From Nemophila menziesii (Eukaryota; Streptophyta; Magnoliopsida; Boraginales; Hydrophyllaceae), in the NCBI GenBank assembly GCA_029959085.1, contig JARWIR010000043.1, positions 2,356,001 to 2,420,000 on the forward strand: DNA of 64,000 nt. Direction: 5' to 3'. The stretch's first letter is position 1; every line of letters begins with the position of its first letter. The notes below the pieces were generated by a model, which was given only the letters and a program-made list of their open reading frames with translations, had not been told where the DNA came from and did not search any database. Below, one piece after another: positions 13,060-25,704 of the stretch. A program made the position numbers and the translations under genes.

Positions 13060-14503
13060 GGAGGGTTAGCAACATTAAAATACATTAAAAATTCAGTAAA
13101 TATTTTTATGGATAGTTTGAATTTTTTTGTCATGTTTCGGAAGTAAGATTAAATGTTGAAAAGTCTAATATTTATTATATTAGGATTTTTAATGATGATA
13201 TTGAGAATGGTTTGGGGCCAACATTTTTGGAAAAAGGTGTCATGCCTTTTCTTTATCTAGGGGTTCCACTTGATTCCTCTGTTTTGTTATCAAGAGATTA
13301 TAAACCTCTATTTGACAAATTGGAAGATTATGTGAGATCTTGGAGAGTTTCTTCCTTTTCTTATGCGGGAAGATTGGAATTAATTAGAGCGGCCCTCCAA
13401 GGGGTAATTTGCTTTTGGTTTACTATTTTTCCGATTCCGATTGGTGCACACGATCATGTTATTAGTATTTGCCGAAATTTTTATTGGGATAGAAAGCCAC
13501 CTCAAGTTAGTCGGAGCAAAATTTGCATTCCGAAAGAAGAAGGAGGCCTCGGGTTAAAAGACTTAGGAGCTTGGAACAAAACATTACTTCTTAAAATGCT
13601 TGGAAAATTGTGGAGAAAAAAGGCTCACTATAGATTAGGTGAATTCATGGGGAATATTTTCAAACTTGTGGATTATGGGAATGGCACCCCAAAAAGGGAG
13701 ATTCTCCTATCTTGAAGAATGTTTGGGAGTTAATGACATTATACGTGGGTCTTTAGAAGGTGAAGGCCAGGAGAGCATCTCAGCCTCGTGGTTCTCCTCG
13801 AGAAACGCACACCAAATAAATCATGAGGTATCGAGTAATAATTTTTATGCAAAAAACCTTACGATTTATTTTGTCGGGGAACTTTTGTGAAGCCTTGGAC
13901 TAATATTATTTGGGCATGTGTATTCCTAAACATGTGATTATTGTTTGTATGACTTTGAGGGAGATGCTTAAAACTAAAGATTGCATGATTTACTTGGAGT
14001 CGGATCCACTTTGTACTCTTTGTGGTGAAGACTTCAAGTCAAATACGAACCTTTATTTTGATTGTGCTTATGTGAGAGCGATTTGGGATGAAATTAAGTC
14101 TTGGCTAGAAATAAATACGCTCCTTAGTGCTTTGAAATGGTTAAAGAAACTAAAAGTTAGAGAAAATTGGAGGAGAGAAGTTTGAAAGATTGGTTTTGGA
14201 GCTACCGTTTTATTGTGTGTGGAAGACGAGAAATCACCTAGCTATTAGGGGGAGATTCTACCTCAAGGGATACAGTTACCAAGGAAGTAAAGTGGTGTAT
14301 ATTCTCTATTTTAAATTCCTTTTTCCCTCATCACTCTTTTTTGGATAATAGCGGGAGATTAGCTTGTACTAGTATGAGTTAGTGGTAATTAGCTTCTCTG
14401 TTGCTACTTTAAGCTTTCGAGCCTAAGTAGGTAACTCTTTTGTGTAGTGTATAATTTCTCTTTTTCTTATCAATACAACCGTTTACCTAACCCCAAAAAA
14501 AAC
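13060..14503 (+). pseudogene. Decayed LINE copy (same family as 3.0-4.6 kb)
   Basis: Plus-strand fragments match the 3-kb LINE in order: FG-VSG-RLNVEKSNIY (about 13120-13180), LYLGVPLDSSVLLSRDYKPLF (13212-13715), a frame change near 13640, the zinc-binding CIPKHVIIVCMTL...CTLCGEDF....FDC (13910-14185), and the shared 3' UTR ending in GTTTACCTAACCCC and a short A-run at about 14503. Several frameshifts and stops break the frame. It is truncated at nearly the same 5' point (just after FADD) as the first copy. I could not find a TSD. Confidence 0.8.
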
Positions 14504-16020
14504 TATCGCTATAGATTTATAGTTGTAAATATCATATGACGAGCAACGACTTATTTTTAACTCGTAATAGCTGAAGGTCATGTATTGTTGTCAACCACAT
14601 AACTTTTTTTCCGACCATTGGAAGTACGGTTTAGCGATTACCAATTGGCCATCAAACCTAGTGGATTTAGCAACTAAGTAAAGTAGTCGCTAAGGATGTT
14701 TTTACATGTATCAACTATGTATAGTCACTAATGCATGTTATACTAATTTTGTCGTCATACTACTTTTGAATTCCACACAAAACATTAATCATGCTAATTG
14801 AAAACTATATAAATTTATTCAGCAAAATATCAAAACATGTTTATTACGATTTAAACCGAAATACTATTATTTATGATCTAAACAAAAAATATCACAAATC
14901 ACAGGCATGCCCAACATCACAAAACACATGTGTGGCGTATTATACAATACACGAGTGTGATGTGTGTTTGAGCGCCTATCAAAATAAGTTTGTTTCAACA
15001 AATGAATGTCTATCACAAAGGTAAGAACTTACATTTGAAGGACTAGTTTGCTTTGTAACCATTCTTGCCTAGGTCTACGATTTCATCATCATTGTCAACG
15101 CATACAACCTACTCTAGATCTACAATTATTTGTATACTCATGCCACATATTTTTGGGTAGTTCATCATCATCTTTGGTAAATGGATCGTGTTCTAATGTG
15201 TGATGATCATCTTTTATGCATTCTCTGTTAGTAAGGTGTAATCGCAAGTTGTTTGTGTTTGTGGTAACATTCACAGTAGGTATGGATATTGGTTTTGTGA
15301 CACTCACCATATAAATTTTCATTCCGCTCATGATGATCATTCACTTCCTAGTCTTTTTTCCACCCACTCTAGTGCACACCCTTACCATGCACTATTTTAT
15401 CGACATAAAAGATCTTTTTTGCTTAAGTGGCTAGAATGTATGGGTCTTCTTTATACCAACATGAATTTGTGTTGATTTCGGTCTCACCATGTTTGAACCC
15501 CTTTGTTATCTTTTCACGTCGATGCTATATCACTCACACTCAAACAACACAACCGAACAATCACGTCCGAATTTAACTCACCATATTTAGTTATATTATC
15601 GACAAAACTGCAAAATTCATAGTCTTGGGTGATTCTATTTTTCCCTTAAACATGTTAAATGTACGGGGTTCGAGAACAATACACGAAATTAAGGAAGGGA
15701 TGAACTCTAATATATAGTCCTCGGAGGAGTAATATTTTAATTGAGGGGACGAATATTTAGACTCGAAGAGAATGGAGACTAATATGTCTTTTTCCTAATG
15801 TTTTTCTCCTAAAAACAGTTCAGGCAAATTCTCATTTGATCCCGGAAAAGGTGGGTGTTGATACCCCCGACTCCTCAGATCCGCCCTTGCCTTGACTATA
15901 ATTTTGTCTTAATAATATTATGCTAGGTCACGTTGCTAATAATTTTGAGGGTATTTTGGTCAATATCTAGCATCATTAGTAGATATAGAGATGACATGGC
16001 TTCCACGGTGGAGTTCCCGC
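14504..16020. other. Spacer with possible CACTA-like remnant
   Basis: Between 14510 and 14700 the words TAGCGATTA, TAGCAACTA and GTCGCTAAG recur in both orientations, which recalls subterminal repeats of CACTA elements. No CACTA ends were found. The rest, up to the HIPP promoter, shows no gene. Confidence 0.3.
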
Positions 16021-16029
16021 TATTTATAT
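16021..16029 (+). promoter_or_regulatory. TATA-like element for HIPP
   Basis: TATTTATAT lies about 100 bases before the HIPP start codon, a normal distance for a plant TATA box plus a short 5' UTR. The assignment is positional. Confidence 0.5.
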
Positions 16030-16121
16030 GTAGTGTAGTAGTTCATGAAACAATTGCAAGGTGCACACACTAAATCCTGCATTGCTTGATCTCTCCTATA
16101 TCTACCTTTCTCTCCAATCCA

Positions 16122-17394
16122 ATGGCAAGCGCAGTAGTTGTTGGAGCAACCGAACCCCTTAATTTCAAGGTACATTTATTAATTATCAACCTTATTTATC
16201 TTATTACATTCTCTAATTATTACATACATATAAAAAATAAATTATCTCTTCATGTAGACATGGGTGTTAAAGGTCTCTATTCACTGCGAAGGCTGCAAGA
16301 AGAAAGTAAAAAAAGTTCTTCAGAGTATCGAAGGTAATGCACATCACAAAACGGTCAGGAAATTCAGGATTCCGTCCCAAAATCAATATACTTCGTGTCT
16401 TTTTATACAATGTTAGGCTAGGTTAAGCGTTCGATGGCCAGCCAATATTAATTTTATTAGTAAATTATGGACTAGAAAGTCAGAGTGGAAAATGAAAAGA
16501 TTGTTCATTTTAATTTTTATCATTTTATCAGGTGTTTATAAAACAGAGATTGAATCTCAGCAGCATAAAGTTACAGTTACCGGAAGCATTGACGGCGACA
16601 CGTTGATCAAAAAGCTTGTCAAGGCTGGGAAGCACGCGGAGCTTTGGCCAGACAATTTCGTCAAAGAAGAGAAAAAATCAGACAAGTCCAAGAAAACCAA
16701 TATCCAAAAAGATCTTATGAACGTTGAAAATGTCGGACCGAGACAAAAAGTTGCTATAATCGAGAAACCAGCTGAAGTTCTTGGTAAAGAAAGTGGCCAG
16801 ATAAAACCAGAAAAGATTAAAAATGTTGTGGGAGAACCATTTCACCCTCCACAAATGAAAGTCCATAGTGCAACAAGTAAACCGATTAAATCTTGTGCCA
16901 ATGCTCAGCCACATATGGCTAAGGAAAAAGGTGTTTCGTTTGAAAAGAAAGCTGTTCCGGCTACTGTTCTTGCTGAAGGCAGTGGAGATAACATAAAGAA
17001 AAAGAAAGAAAGTGATCAGGGTGTGAAGATTGTCCAAAATGCACCTATTCCCATGATGGTGAAACCACCTGGGCCGCCCATGATCATGGCAGAACCACCA
17101 AAGTATGTAGGAGCAATGCTACCTGCTGTCACGCCCATGAGTACAAATCAACATGCCTACCCTTATCAACCAGCTGCAGATTATGGGATGAGTTATAATA
17201 CTACAAATCCTAGTACAAATGGTTCTTCATATTATGCACAAGTACCTATGCATACATATAATTCGTACCATGGTCAGGAGAGTTGTTACCCACTACCACC
17301 ACCTCCACCATCATATCCAATGAATTCGGTCAATAATCATGATTATTACTACAATGGCGATGATGATGAGGAAAGCGGATGCTCAATTATGTGA
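16122..17394 (+). CDS. HIPP: Heavy-metal-associated isoprenylated plant protein (HIPP)
   Basis: I join exons 16122-16169, 16258-16333 and 16532-17394. Introns are GT-AG, the frame is kept, and the product has 328 residues. The N-terminal HMA (heavy-metal-associated) domain spans about residues 15-82: WVLKVSIHCEGCKKKVKKVL, with the metal-binding CEGC at 26-29, then VTVTG and an AGKHAELWP end. A long charged Lys/Glu-rich and then Pro/Tyr-rich, probably disordered tail follows (PPPPPPSYP near residue 302). The protein ends in CSIM, a CaaX box for farnesylation. Known: HMA plus CaaX defines plant HIPPs, membrane- or nucleus-associated metal-handling and stress proteins. Which HIPP it is, and its metal, cannot be told. 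Exon 3 also has an in-frame upstream Met in the intron, but the domain requires the three-exon model. Confidence 0.93.
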
Positions 17395-18474
17395 TTCAAC
17401 TATTTGCAGAAAAGCTTAGGGGTGTGTTAAGCCATTAGCCAAAGCCAAATAATGTAATTTTATTTTGTTGGACCTTTAATCGTTCGTGTCTATCTTAGTC
17501 TATGTGTAAAGAGTATTTTGTTAACGAAAGTTGTATCTTTAATTTTAATTTGGCTTTTACAAAGTAATTTTCACCCTTTAGGTTAAATCATCGTTTCATT
17601 TGAATGTCTTTTCAGCTTTTGTTGTTGGGACATAAATAAAAGACTCGCTTTTAACTAAGCAATCAAGGTACTGTGTTTTTTCTTTTCATTACTTTGGAGA
17701 ATTTTGTGTCTTGTAAATTTGATCCTAACATGTAAAGCAAGTACTCTCAATTTTACATAGCTAGGTTGTGATTTAATATATGCACATCTTGAGATAACAT
17801 ATTCACATCTTGAGAAGCTTTTTCAGTTGAGATTTAGAGGATCTTATGTTTGTTTGAAGGCATGATGAAGAGAGTTGTTATGAAAGCAATGGTGGTTATA
17901 TGCTTGGTCATCATATGCACAATCTCTACTATCCTCTATCACTAGAGTATTTACCAAATCATCCAAATTTATCATCCGAGCTCGAAATTTAAAAGTGGAT
18001 ATTATCAATTTAGGGATGCACACGGGTCAAATAACCGACCCAAAGGGTTAAATTCTATATCCAATCCGAGATAGTTGGATTTGTACTTTTAAAACCCTAA
18101 CTCTATTCTTTTTTTATATTTTTTGCAGGTTCGGTTAGTGTGAATACGGTCGGATTAGGGTCGGATTCGGTTTTGGTCAAGAAAAAGTCAAACAACCTAA
18201 GAAACTAAAAAAAAAAATCAAAACTTAATCAACTATCCTTTTATAATAACTTTCCCAAAATAGAAACTTACAATATATAGTAAGTTTCCAAAAATAATAA
18301 TTTGCAGAAATCTAATTACAAGTCATTGTCAAATACATTACAAGTTACAAGTTACAAGTTTGTGATCTTACAATACAATGCCAAAAATATACAACCCTTC
18401 AATCAAAATATTTTAAAATGCAACTTCTACTGTGCAAAATAGCTAAGATGTACAAAATTGGTTGCATTCCCTTG
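17395..18474. other. HIPP 3' flank and spacer
   Basis: The 3' UTR of HIPP probably runs to about 17530-17650. Around 18013-18180 runs of GGGTC/CGACC and CGGATT-GG words suggest a small degraded transposon, but I could not define its ends. ACAAGTT is repeated three times at about 18345-18360. Confidence 0.3.
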
Positions 18475-18866
18475 ATTGCTTCTAGGGCCGTAAACGAACC
18501 AAGCCGCTCGCGAGCCGCTCGAGTTCGGCTCGGTGAAAAGCTCGTTCGAACTCGTTCGTTCATATAAACGGGAAAAAAAGTTCGTTCGAACTCGTTCGTT
18601 AAAAAACGTGGTCGTTCGAGCTCGTCCGTTAACTCGTTAAAAATTTATATTCTGTAAATTAATGGTTTAGTTATCAATAAATATATTGTTAAAACTATAA
18701 AAAAAAAAATTATTCGTTAATAACTCGAGATCGGCTCGAAAAAAGCTCGCCCGATATGTTATCAAGCCTTAAAATTTGAGCTCGGTTCGACTCGTAAATC
18801 TTATCAAACAAGCTTGCACATCTAGTATTCGGCTCGACTCGGTTCGTTTACAGCCCTAATTGCTTC
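18475..18866. mobile_element. hAT-type MITE with perfect 8-bp TSD
   Basis: Seen: ATTGCTTC at 18475-18482 and again at 18859-18866 flanks a 376-bp element (18483-18858). The ends are inverted: TAGGGCCGTAAACGAACC on the left, and TAGGGCTGTAAACGAACC as reverse complement of the right. The interior is built from GCTCGTTCGAACTCGTTCGTT-like words in both directions and codes for nothing. Known: 8-bp TSDs and TAGGG ends are hAT features, and GTAAACGAACC/GAGCTCG-rich elements are widespread plant non-autonomous elements. The decayed hAT transposase at 23-25 kb is not demonstrably its partner. Confidence 0.9.
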
Positions 18867-19410
18867 CAAGACCTGATTCAACTTCATCATATTTTCGGCA
18901 AATTTTCACTACAAAGGAGGAGAGAAACTTTAGAAGATAGTCTCAAATTATAGTTTCATCATTAGGTCTAAGACTTAATATCTTCATCGGTCCTATATAG
19001 TTAGGGATCACTTAAGGACAAGGGACAAATTTTTAAACTTACAAGTTACTAAAAACATATCTAATATGTGTAGCAAACTCAACCATTCATTCCACTTTAG
19101 GATCATACAAGTTAAATTATGTAATCATGGCGTGGGAATCGGGGAGAATTGGAGATGCAAACAATATTGAATTGAATATAAAAGTAACTTCTAAATAAAA
19201 AAATATGCATTTATTTATACCTTAGGTTATTGCCTATAAATTAGTTAAAGTGGACTCGGAATAGTCACACTCAACTCATCTAAGCCATAATCACCCGTCA
19301 AAGTCAAGAAAGAACAAATTTTTAGTGCTTAAGTAGCAAAATAAATTACCAAATAATGAAATAAATAAAGCTTCCCTACCTAAGTCAGCCTCCAAATGTT
19401 CAACCTTTTC
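18867..19410. other. Spacer
   Basis: No gene, RNA or repeat recognised. Confidence 0.3.
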
Positions 19411-22400
19411 TTTTTTGACGCAATGACATAAATAAATCAAAATGAAAATAGAACATACAATAAGTTTGGATTGTTTTTAGCCTACACCAGTTACAACAAA
19501 GTCAAGTAAGAAAAGTTGTAGAAGGGTGTGGGTGGAGCAACCGCCCAATTGCTTGGAAAGAATCCAGAGATTGCTTTTTTCGCAACCCAATCTGCAACTT
19601 GGTTAAATTTTTCGAGGAATGAACTTGAATTTAACCTTAATTTATCGCAACAATGTTTGAATGTCCTCAAAGATGCGGGAGAGATGACGATTTCCAAACT
19701 TTGTGCAACAATTGAGTGACTTCATGAGACTAAAACAATCATTCTTCAAAATGAATTTCCTAGATGATTGAGCAGTGACTTCTTTGATTGCATTTCTTAT
19801 TCCAATTGCCTCTGCTTCTTCTGGAGAATTTGCACAAAAACTCCACGATTTAACTTCCAAAATTTGGCCCTGTTGATCACTGAAAATACAACCCATAACA
19901 GCTTTGTTAGAGTTTTTGAGATAAGAGGCATCCACATGTATATAAGTAAAATTTTCATTATTATACTCCCTTTTTCCATCCCATATTTTCATTTGTTCTT
20001 AGGTTATTATTTTCATTTGCTTCAGAGTTAAGATTGTTGATCTTATTAAACTCATCATATGCTTTATAGGCCTGTATTGCAACTGATAGGGGACAGATTT
20101 TATGATTTTCAAAGATAACTTTATATCTGGCCTTCCATATGAACTATAATAACCATATTTCCATCTCAACTATAGCTCTTCCTTTCTCATCATTGTCATA
20201 TTTGTCTTCTATAATATTTTGTAGCCATTTATCCATTCTAGATATAAAATCATTTGAGGATAAGAAGGCTATAGTAGTTGCAGACCAGGCTGCTCTTGAG
20301 TTAGAGAAAGAGAAGAAGAGATGATCCTGTGTTTCAACGTTGGTATTACAAAGTTTACAAATACTGTTAAGAGCATATTTTCAATGGGATTTATTAAGTT
20401 CAGTAAGCATCGAATTTGAGATAACTCTCCAAGTAAAATTTCAAAGTTTTGGAGGCAGATATAGCTTCCAAATCTCATCCCAGAAACTATTTGTGAGTAC
20501 CGTAGATGTTTAAGGTTCATATTTACTTAAGATTTTATTCTTACTAATGCTAGAGTTGGTTATATTATTATAGACCTCTTTAGCCGTAAGATTTCTTGTT
20601 TTTTATTTATCCCAAACTTGAATATCATTTGAATCAGTAATACTAATATTCAGTTTAGAAATTTTTTCCATGTTTTCATTACCCAGAACTGTAGTGAGTA
20701 ATACAGTATCCCATGTCTTGTTTGGTTTTATAAAGTCACTAACATTAGTGATATGACTATTTGAGAAGTTAATTGGTCTATCAGATAGAGGAATCCAATT
20801 ATCTTCCCATACCTTGATTGATTTACCATTACCAACTACCCATTTAGTATTCTTAAGATAATTATCTCTTCCCATAAGAAGGCTTTCCAACCCTATGAAG
20901 GATTGTAGCCCATTTTAGTTTAATCAAAGTTTTCATTAGGAAAGTATATTCCTTTGAGAATTTGATAAGTAATTGAGCCTGAGTTCAGATTAAATTTCCA
21001 AGCAGATGAGGTAAGAAGGGCCAAATTCATTTGAGATTTTTTTTAAAAGTTTAACCCACCTTCTATTTTTGGCATTTCCATGAACTTACAGCTTTTCCAA
21101 TGAATTCTATGCTTTCCTTTATTTCCCCACCAAAAAGAAGCAATAAGAGATGATATTTTGTTTCAAATAGATTCAGGTATATGAAAAATAGTCATAATAT
21201 AAACATGGATAGATTGAATCACTGCCTTAATTAATTTTTCTTTTCTTGCCTCAGTAAGAAGTTTAAAATTCCAATTATCTAATTTGGTAATAACTTTTTC
21301 AGTAAGCCATTCTAAAGCTTTGGTTTTAGATCTTCCCCAATCCGAGGGAAGACCTAAATAATTCCCAGTGTAGAAAGGTGATTTATATTTGGAATATTGG
21401 TAAGATCATGAGCCATATTTGAGGGAGTATTTTTACTATAAACCACCCCAGTCTTATTTAAGTTAACATTTTGACCCGAGGCATAATTATACATATTCAA
21501 AACCTCATCAAAGTTGTGAAATTCTTCCTCGTTACCTTTACTAGAAGAATAAGCTATCGTCTGCAAAGAGGATATGAGTTAAATTCGGACAGTTTCTACT
21601 AAGCTTAATACCCAGAAGTAGTTTTTTATTGACTTTATCATGAATAAGATCAAACAGAGCTTGTGTTACAATGCAGAAAAGTAAGGGAGACAAGGGATCA
21701 CCTTGTCTCAATCCTTTAATGGGTTTTATATTATTGATAGGAGTTCCATTAAGAAGAATAGAATAGGAAACAGTAGTTACACACTGTTTAATCCATGTTA
21801 TCTAAGTATCAGAGAAACCCAAGGAGAACAAAAAATAAAAAAGGAAATCCCATTCAATACTTTCAAAAGCCTTACAGATATCAAGTTTTGCAACTGCTGC
21901 ATAAGATTTAGAAGGTTCGCTATTCTTAAGATAATGAACCACCTCATGAGCAATGATGAGATTACCAGTATTGCTTCTTTTATTGATATAAGCAGCTTGT
22001 TCATTGGGAATGATGGAATTCATAAAAGGCTTCAATCTTTTAGCAAAAATAGCAGTTATGATTTTATAATTGAAGTTAGGGAAACTAATGGGCCTGGAAT
22101 GACTTATAGTAGCTGGAGTATCTATTTTGGGGATAAGGGGGGGTAAGGTCCCCTTTATTTCATAAGATTTCAGTAATAGCTCTCATCAAATCATATTTAA
22201 TTATATTTTAGTGTTTTTTTATAAAAATTATCAGAGTACCCATCAGGGCCTGGAGATTTACTACTACCCAAACTCCAGACAGTCTCTTTAACCTCTGTAA
22301 TAGCTATAGGTTGTTCAAGAGCTATATTCATTTCAGTGGTTACTTTAGGAGTAATCTTATTCAAGACAGATTGATAATTTCTAGGGCCATTACTAGTATA

Positions 22401-23010
22401 GATGTTGTTATAGTGTCACTAATAAGGATTTCAATACCTTTTGGATCATCACACCAAGTCCCATAAGTTTTTAGAAGCCTAAGAATCTTATTTCTTTTTC
22501 TCCTGGATTTAGTGGTGTTGTGGAAAAGTGCATTATTTTTTATCACCAAGTTGCACACACTAAATCCTAGATTTTTCTTTCCAGTAAAGCTCTTCTTTAT
22601 TCCAAAGTTGTTCTAATTGACTAGAAATAAGATTATGCTCATCCCAGTTAACATGATAATTTGAGTTTATTTTTACCAAAATTTTCATAAGAGTTTTTAT
22701 AAGATTTCTATTATTGTGTCTTATTTTCTTATTCCAAGTTGTAATCATATGAGAGATATGGTGAAGTTTGTTTCCAAATTCCACAATACCTTTATAAATA
22801 TTAAGAGAGTAGGAATTCCAGTGTTGATGAATAATATTCTCAACCTCAATCTCAGAATTCCATCTTTTTTTGTACATAAATCTTTCAAATTTATTATACT
22901 TAGGAATATCAGTAGTAGGATGATAAGAGAATGATCAGAGCCAATGTCTGGGAGGGTAGCAATACAAGCATTTGGATAGGTGGCATCCCAAGAGGGATTT
23001 TCCTTAGAGA
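19411..23010 (-). pseudogene. Decayed LINE (endonuclease end to RNase H)
   Basis: Read on the minus strand from 23010, the pieces follow the plant LINE order. First comes the endonuclease end (WDATYPNACIATLPDIGSDHS, about 22990-22935), then the linker (22877-22560) and RT palm (AAVAKLDICKAFESIEWDF, 22035-21802). The RT C-terminal part with SGQNVNLNKTGVVYS follows at 21566-21354, then the segment with WVVGNGKSIKVWEDNWIP (20890-20603). Last is RVT_3 RNase H with the HVDASY start (19992-19642) and a VADWVAKKA end. An A-rich tail is near 19411-19424. Many stops and frame changes show it is dead. Its 5' end directly meets the 3' end of a hAT transposase remnant. Confidence 0.85.
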
Positions 23011-25013
23011 ATTAAGATTAATGGGAAGTGAAGCCAGTTTTGAGTACAAATCAGAGCCTCGACAATAGTAGGGGATAATGAACTTCTAAATTGATCAAGT
23101 ATCCTTCCACTTGTGGAAAAGGCAGATTCAGATGAAACTGTTGAAACAGGGACAACCAAGATATACCTTGCCATTTCAGACAAGTTCTTAAACCTCATAG
23201 AACTTACTTTCTACCAACTCAGAATATCAAATGAACCTGTCATTTCCTCAACTTCTTCTTTGAGGTATCTTCGAAGTTCATCTCCCTTAGCAATATTTTT
23301 CTCAGCCATAAAAGATTGGAACCTACACCCAAGCACATAATTTAATTCAAGAGGAGTCACTTCAAGACAAGAACTGGATGATCCACCAGGACTAGGAGCA
23401 GCTTGTGTATTATAATATGCAAAATCCTTGGTTAATGAATCGTTCACTTTTGCAAGCAATTCAGTAGCCTGAGTAGAAGTGTACATAAAATTGAAGTAAC
23501 AAGTAATATATTGCAATTTTTTCCAAGGATCTAGTAAAACTGCAACATACAATATGATGTTAATACTATTTATTCTCCAATATTTCTGAAACTTGTCTAT
23601 CATTTTTACAACCATTGCATTTAAAACCTCATTATCAGATGCACATAATTCCTCAATCTTCTCCCATATAATAACAATTTATCAAAGAAAATATTTGAAG
23701 TAACAAATAAAGTTTCAGAAAACTTCTTTCTAGAGTTATAAAACAATCTTAAGAACTCAACAAAGCAACAAGCATTTTGCAAATCAACAAAAGTAGGTGA
23801 TGGTCTAATAGAATCAGACACAAAGAATGCCTTAAAATTATCACCATGCTCACTCATCAAAGAAAACACTGTCTCAAATTTTATAGCAAATTCTAGCATT
23901 TTGTAAGTCGAGTTTTATCTAGTGGGCACATCAAGGCATAATAGGGTCTTAGACTCAATACTACAAGTGGCCATAGTGTCTTTGAAAGAATTAGAGCGAG
24001 CCGAAGAAGACCTTACATACCTGACTGCCTCGCAAATATTTTTAATTGAAGCATATAATTCAATCATACCTTCTCTCACAATCAGATTCAAGATATGTAC
24101 GCAACACCTCACATGGAGAAATTCATGATTCAAGATGGTTTGGGGTTTAGTTCCTGAGACTTTAACCAAGTACTTAACAGTAACAATGTTAGAAGAGACA
24201 TTATCTACTGTTAAAGTTTAATAAGAATCAAGATCCCAATCCCTAAGAATTGATGCAACTACTTTTCCGATTGTCTTACCCTTATGATCCTCAACCATAC
24301 AAAATCAAATAATTCTTTTTTGTAATTTCCATTCAAAAATCAGTAAAATGGGCAGTTAAACACATATAGCTTAGATTTTGATTAAAAGTCCAACAATCAG
24401 TGGTCATACTAATTTGCATACCCTTCATTAATTTTTTCAGTTTAATCTTTTCTTCAAAAGGGACATCATTTCCTCATAATGGTCATCCTATATGGTATTT
24501 CAATAAATTTGGGTTGCATTACATTACAAAACTTTATAATCCCAATGCCTCCCACAAATCTAAAGGATAACTCATCTAAAATTACTATTTCAACTAATGC
24601 TTTAGTACAATACTCAACTAAAAACATGTAAGACACAACACCCCCACACACATCTTTTTTAAACATTAACTCAGTTTGACCATCTTCTACAGGGGAATAG
24701 AAAAGATATTTTTTACATCTCTCATGATTTATATGATTAAGCATGTCTGATGTTCCATGCCTCCTAGAATCAGCTGCAAAGTTACCTCACATTATTTACA
24801 AATCCCTCTCCTAACATTATGTTCATCAACGTATGGATCAAATACATTCCAACAATCCTCTATGATCTTCTTGATCTTTTTAGATAGAAACGAGTTGTTA
24901 CCTGATGGGGATGGATGTTTAGGTGTAGGATAATTACCCTGAAGAGTTAAGATAACTCCTTGAGTTTGAGTTAGAGGGGTAAGATCAATATCTTACTCAT
25001 TCTCAACCTCCAT
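23004..25013 (-). pseudogene. hAT transposase pseudogene (RICESLEEPER/Ac type)
   Basis: Minus strand, start near 25013. Pieces in order: an acidic N-terminus (MEVENE then a stop), a degraded BED zinc-finger region (VFDPYVDEHNVRRGICK, about 24870-24800), the segment with GIIKFCNVMQPKF (24744-24466), and the RNase H-fold part with FLHVRCCVHILNLIVREG and SIESKTLLCLDVPTR (24169-23915). The insertion-domain part follows (23899-23211), then the hAT dimerisation domain with ILVVPVSTVSSESAFST-GRILD-FRSSLSP (23198-23004). Stops and frame changes occur throughout; one stop replaces the second tryptophan of the conserved WWK motif before the dimerisation domain. No TIRs or TSD were found. It is not the source of an active transposase. 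Confidence 0.88.
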
Positions 25014-25224
25014 ATCTTCTCTTATATATGTTCTACAAAAAACAAGAGAATTAAGTGTTCTGAATCACCTTTTATCCTTAAATGTTCAAAGACTAAACAT
25101 AATATATACTGATTAAGAGTTATTTAATGAACACCTTAGTGTAATCCCCACTGATTTCACAAAAGTGATCATTGAAGAACACCTTAGTGTAATCCCCACT
25201 GATTTCAAGAATGGGCCACGACGG
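25014..25224. repeat. Spacer with a tandem 47-bp duplication
   Basis: The phrase GAACACCTTAGTGTAATCC-CCACTGATTTCA occurs near 25132 and again near 25179, a direct duplication with a period of about 47 bp. Nothing coding is seen. Confidence 0.65.
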
Positions 25225-25434
25225 CGGGTTTCTTGCGCAGAGGAGCGGCGAAAGTGGAGGCGAGTTTCATGTGCAGAGGGGCGATGAAGGTGGAGGCGGG
25301 TTTCTTGTGTAGAGGAGCGGCAAAGATGGAGGTGGGTTTCTTGTGTAGAGAAGCAGCGATGGTGGATGGGTTTCTTGCATAATGGAGCGGCGAAAGTGGA
25401 GGCTGGTTTCTTGTGCAGATGAGCGGCGAAGGTG
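25225..25434. repeat. Minisatellite, ~36-bp unit, about six copies
   Basis: Successive units begin CGGGTTTCTTGTGCAGAGG and end GCGAAGGTGGAGG. Their lengths are 36, 36, 36, 33, 36 and 33 bp by my count, all multiples of three. On the minus strand they form an open frame with repeated PLHKKPASTF-like peptides (25205-25513). The 3-bp steps might suggest coding selection, but there is no other sign of a gene. Confidence 0.75.
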
Positions 25435-25663
25435 GATGGGTTTGGTTTGGTTCTGATCTTAAATAAAGAAAGCAGAGAGAATGAGATGAGAGAGATAGGG
25501 AGGGTTTTTTCATTCCAAACCCTAATGGGTTTTTTGTTTTGGTTTCTAAATATACACCGTGTATAAGAGGGGAGTTTGGGTTTTTGATCTTTTTTTTATT
25601 TTTTAGTTGGGTTCTAATGGTCTAGTTGGGGCTGGGTTTTATTTTATTTTGGAAGTCATTGGG

Positions 25664-25704
<41 letters not shown>

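Noticed and set aside
16492..16531. Start codon giving a hydrophobic N-terminus to the HIPP exon 3 frame
   Set aside because: This is intron 2 sequence; splicing at 16531/16532 restores the HMA domain and removes the false signal peptide.
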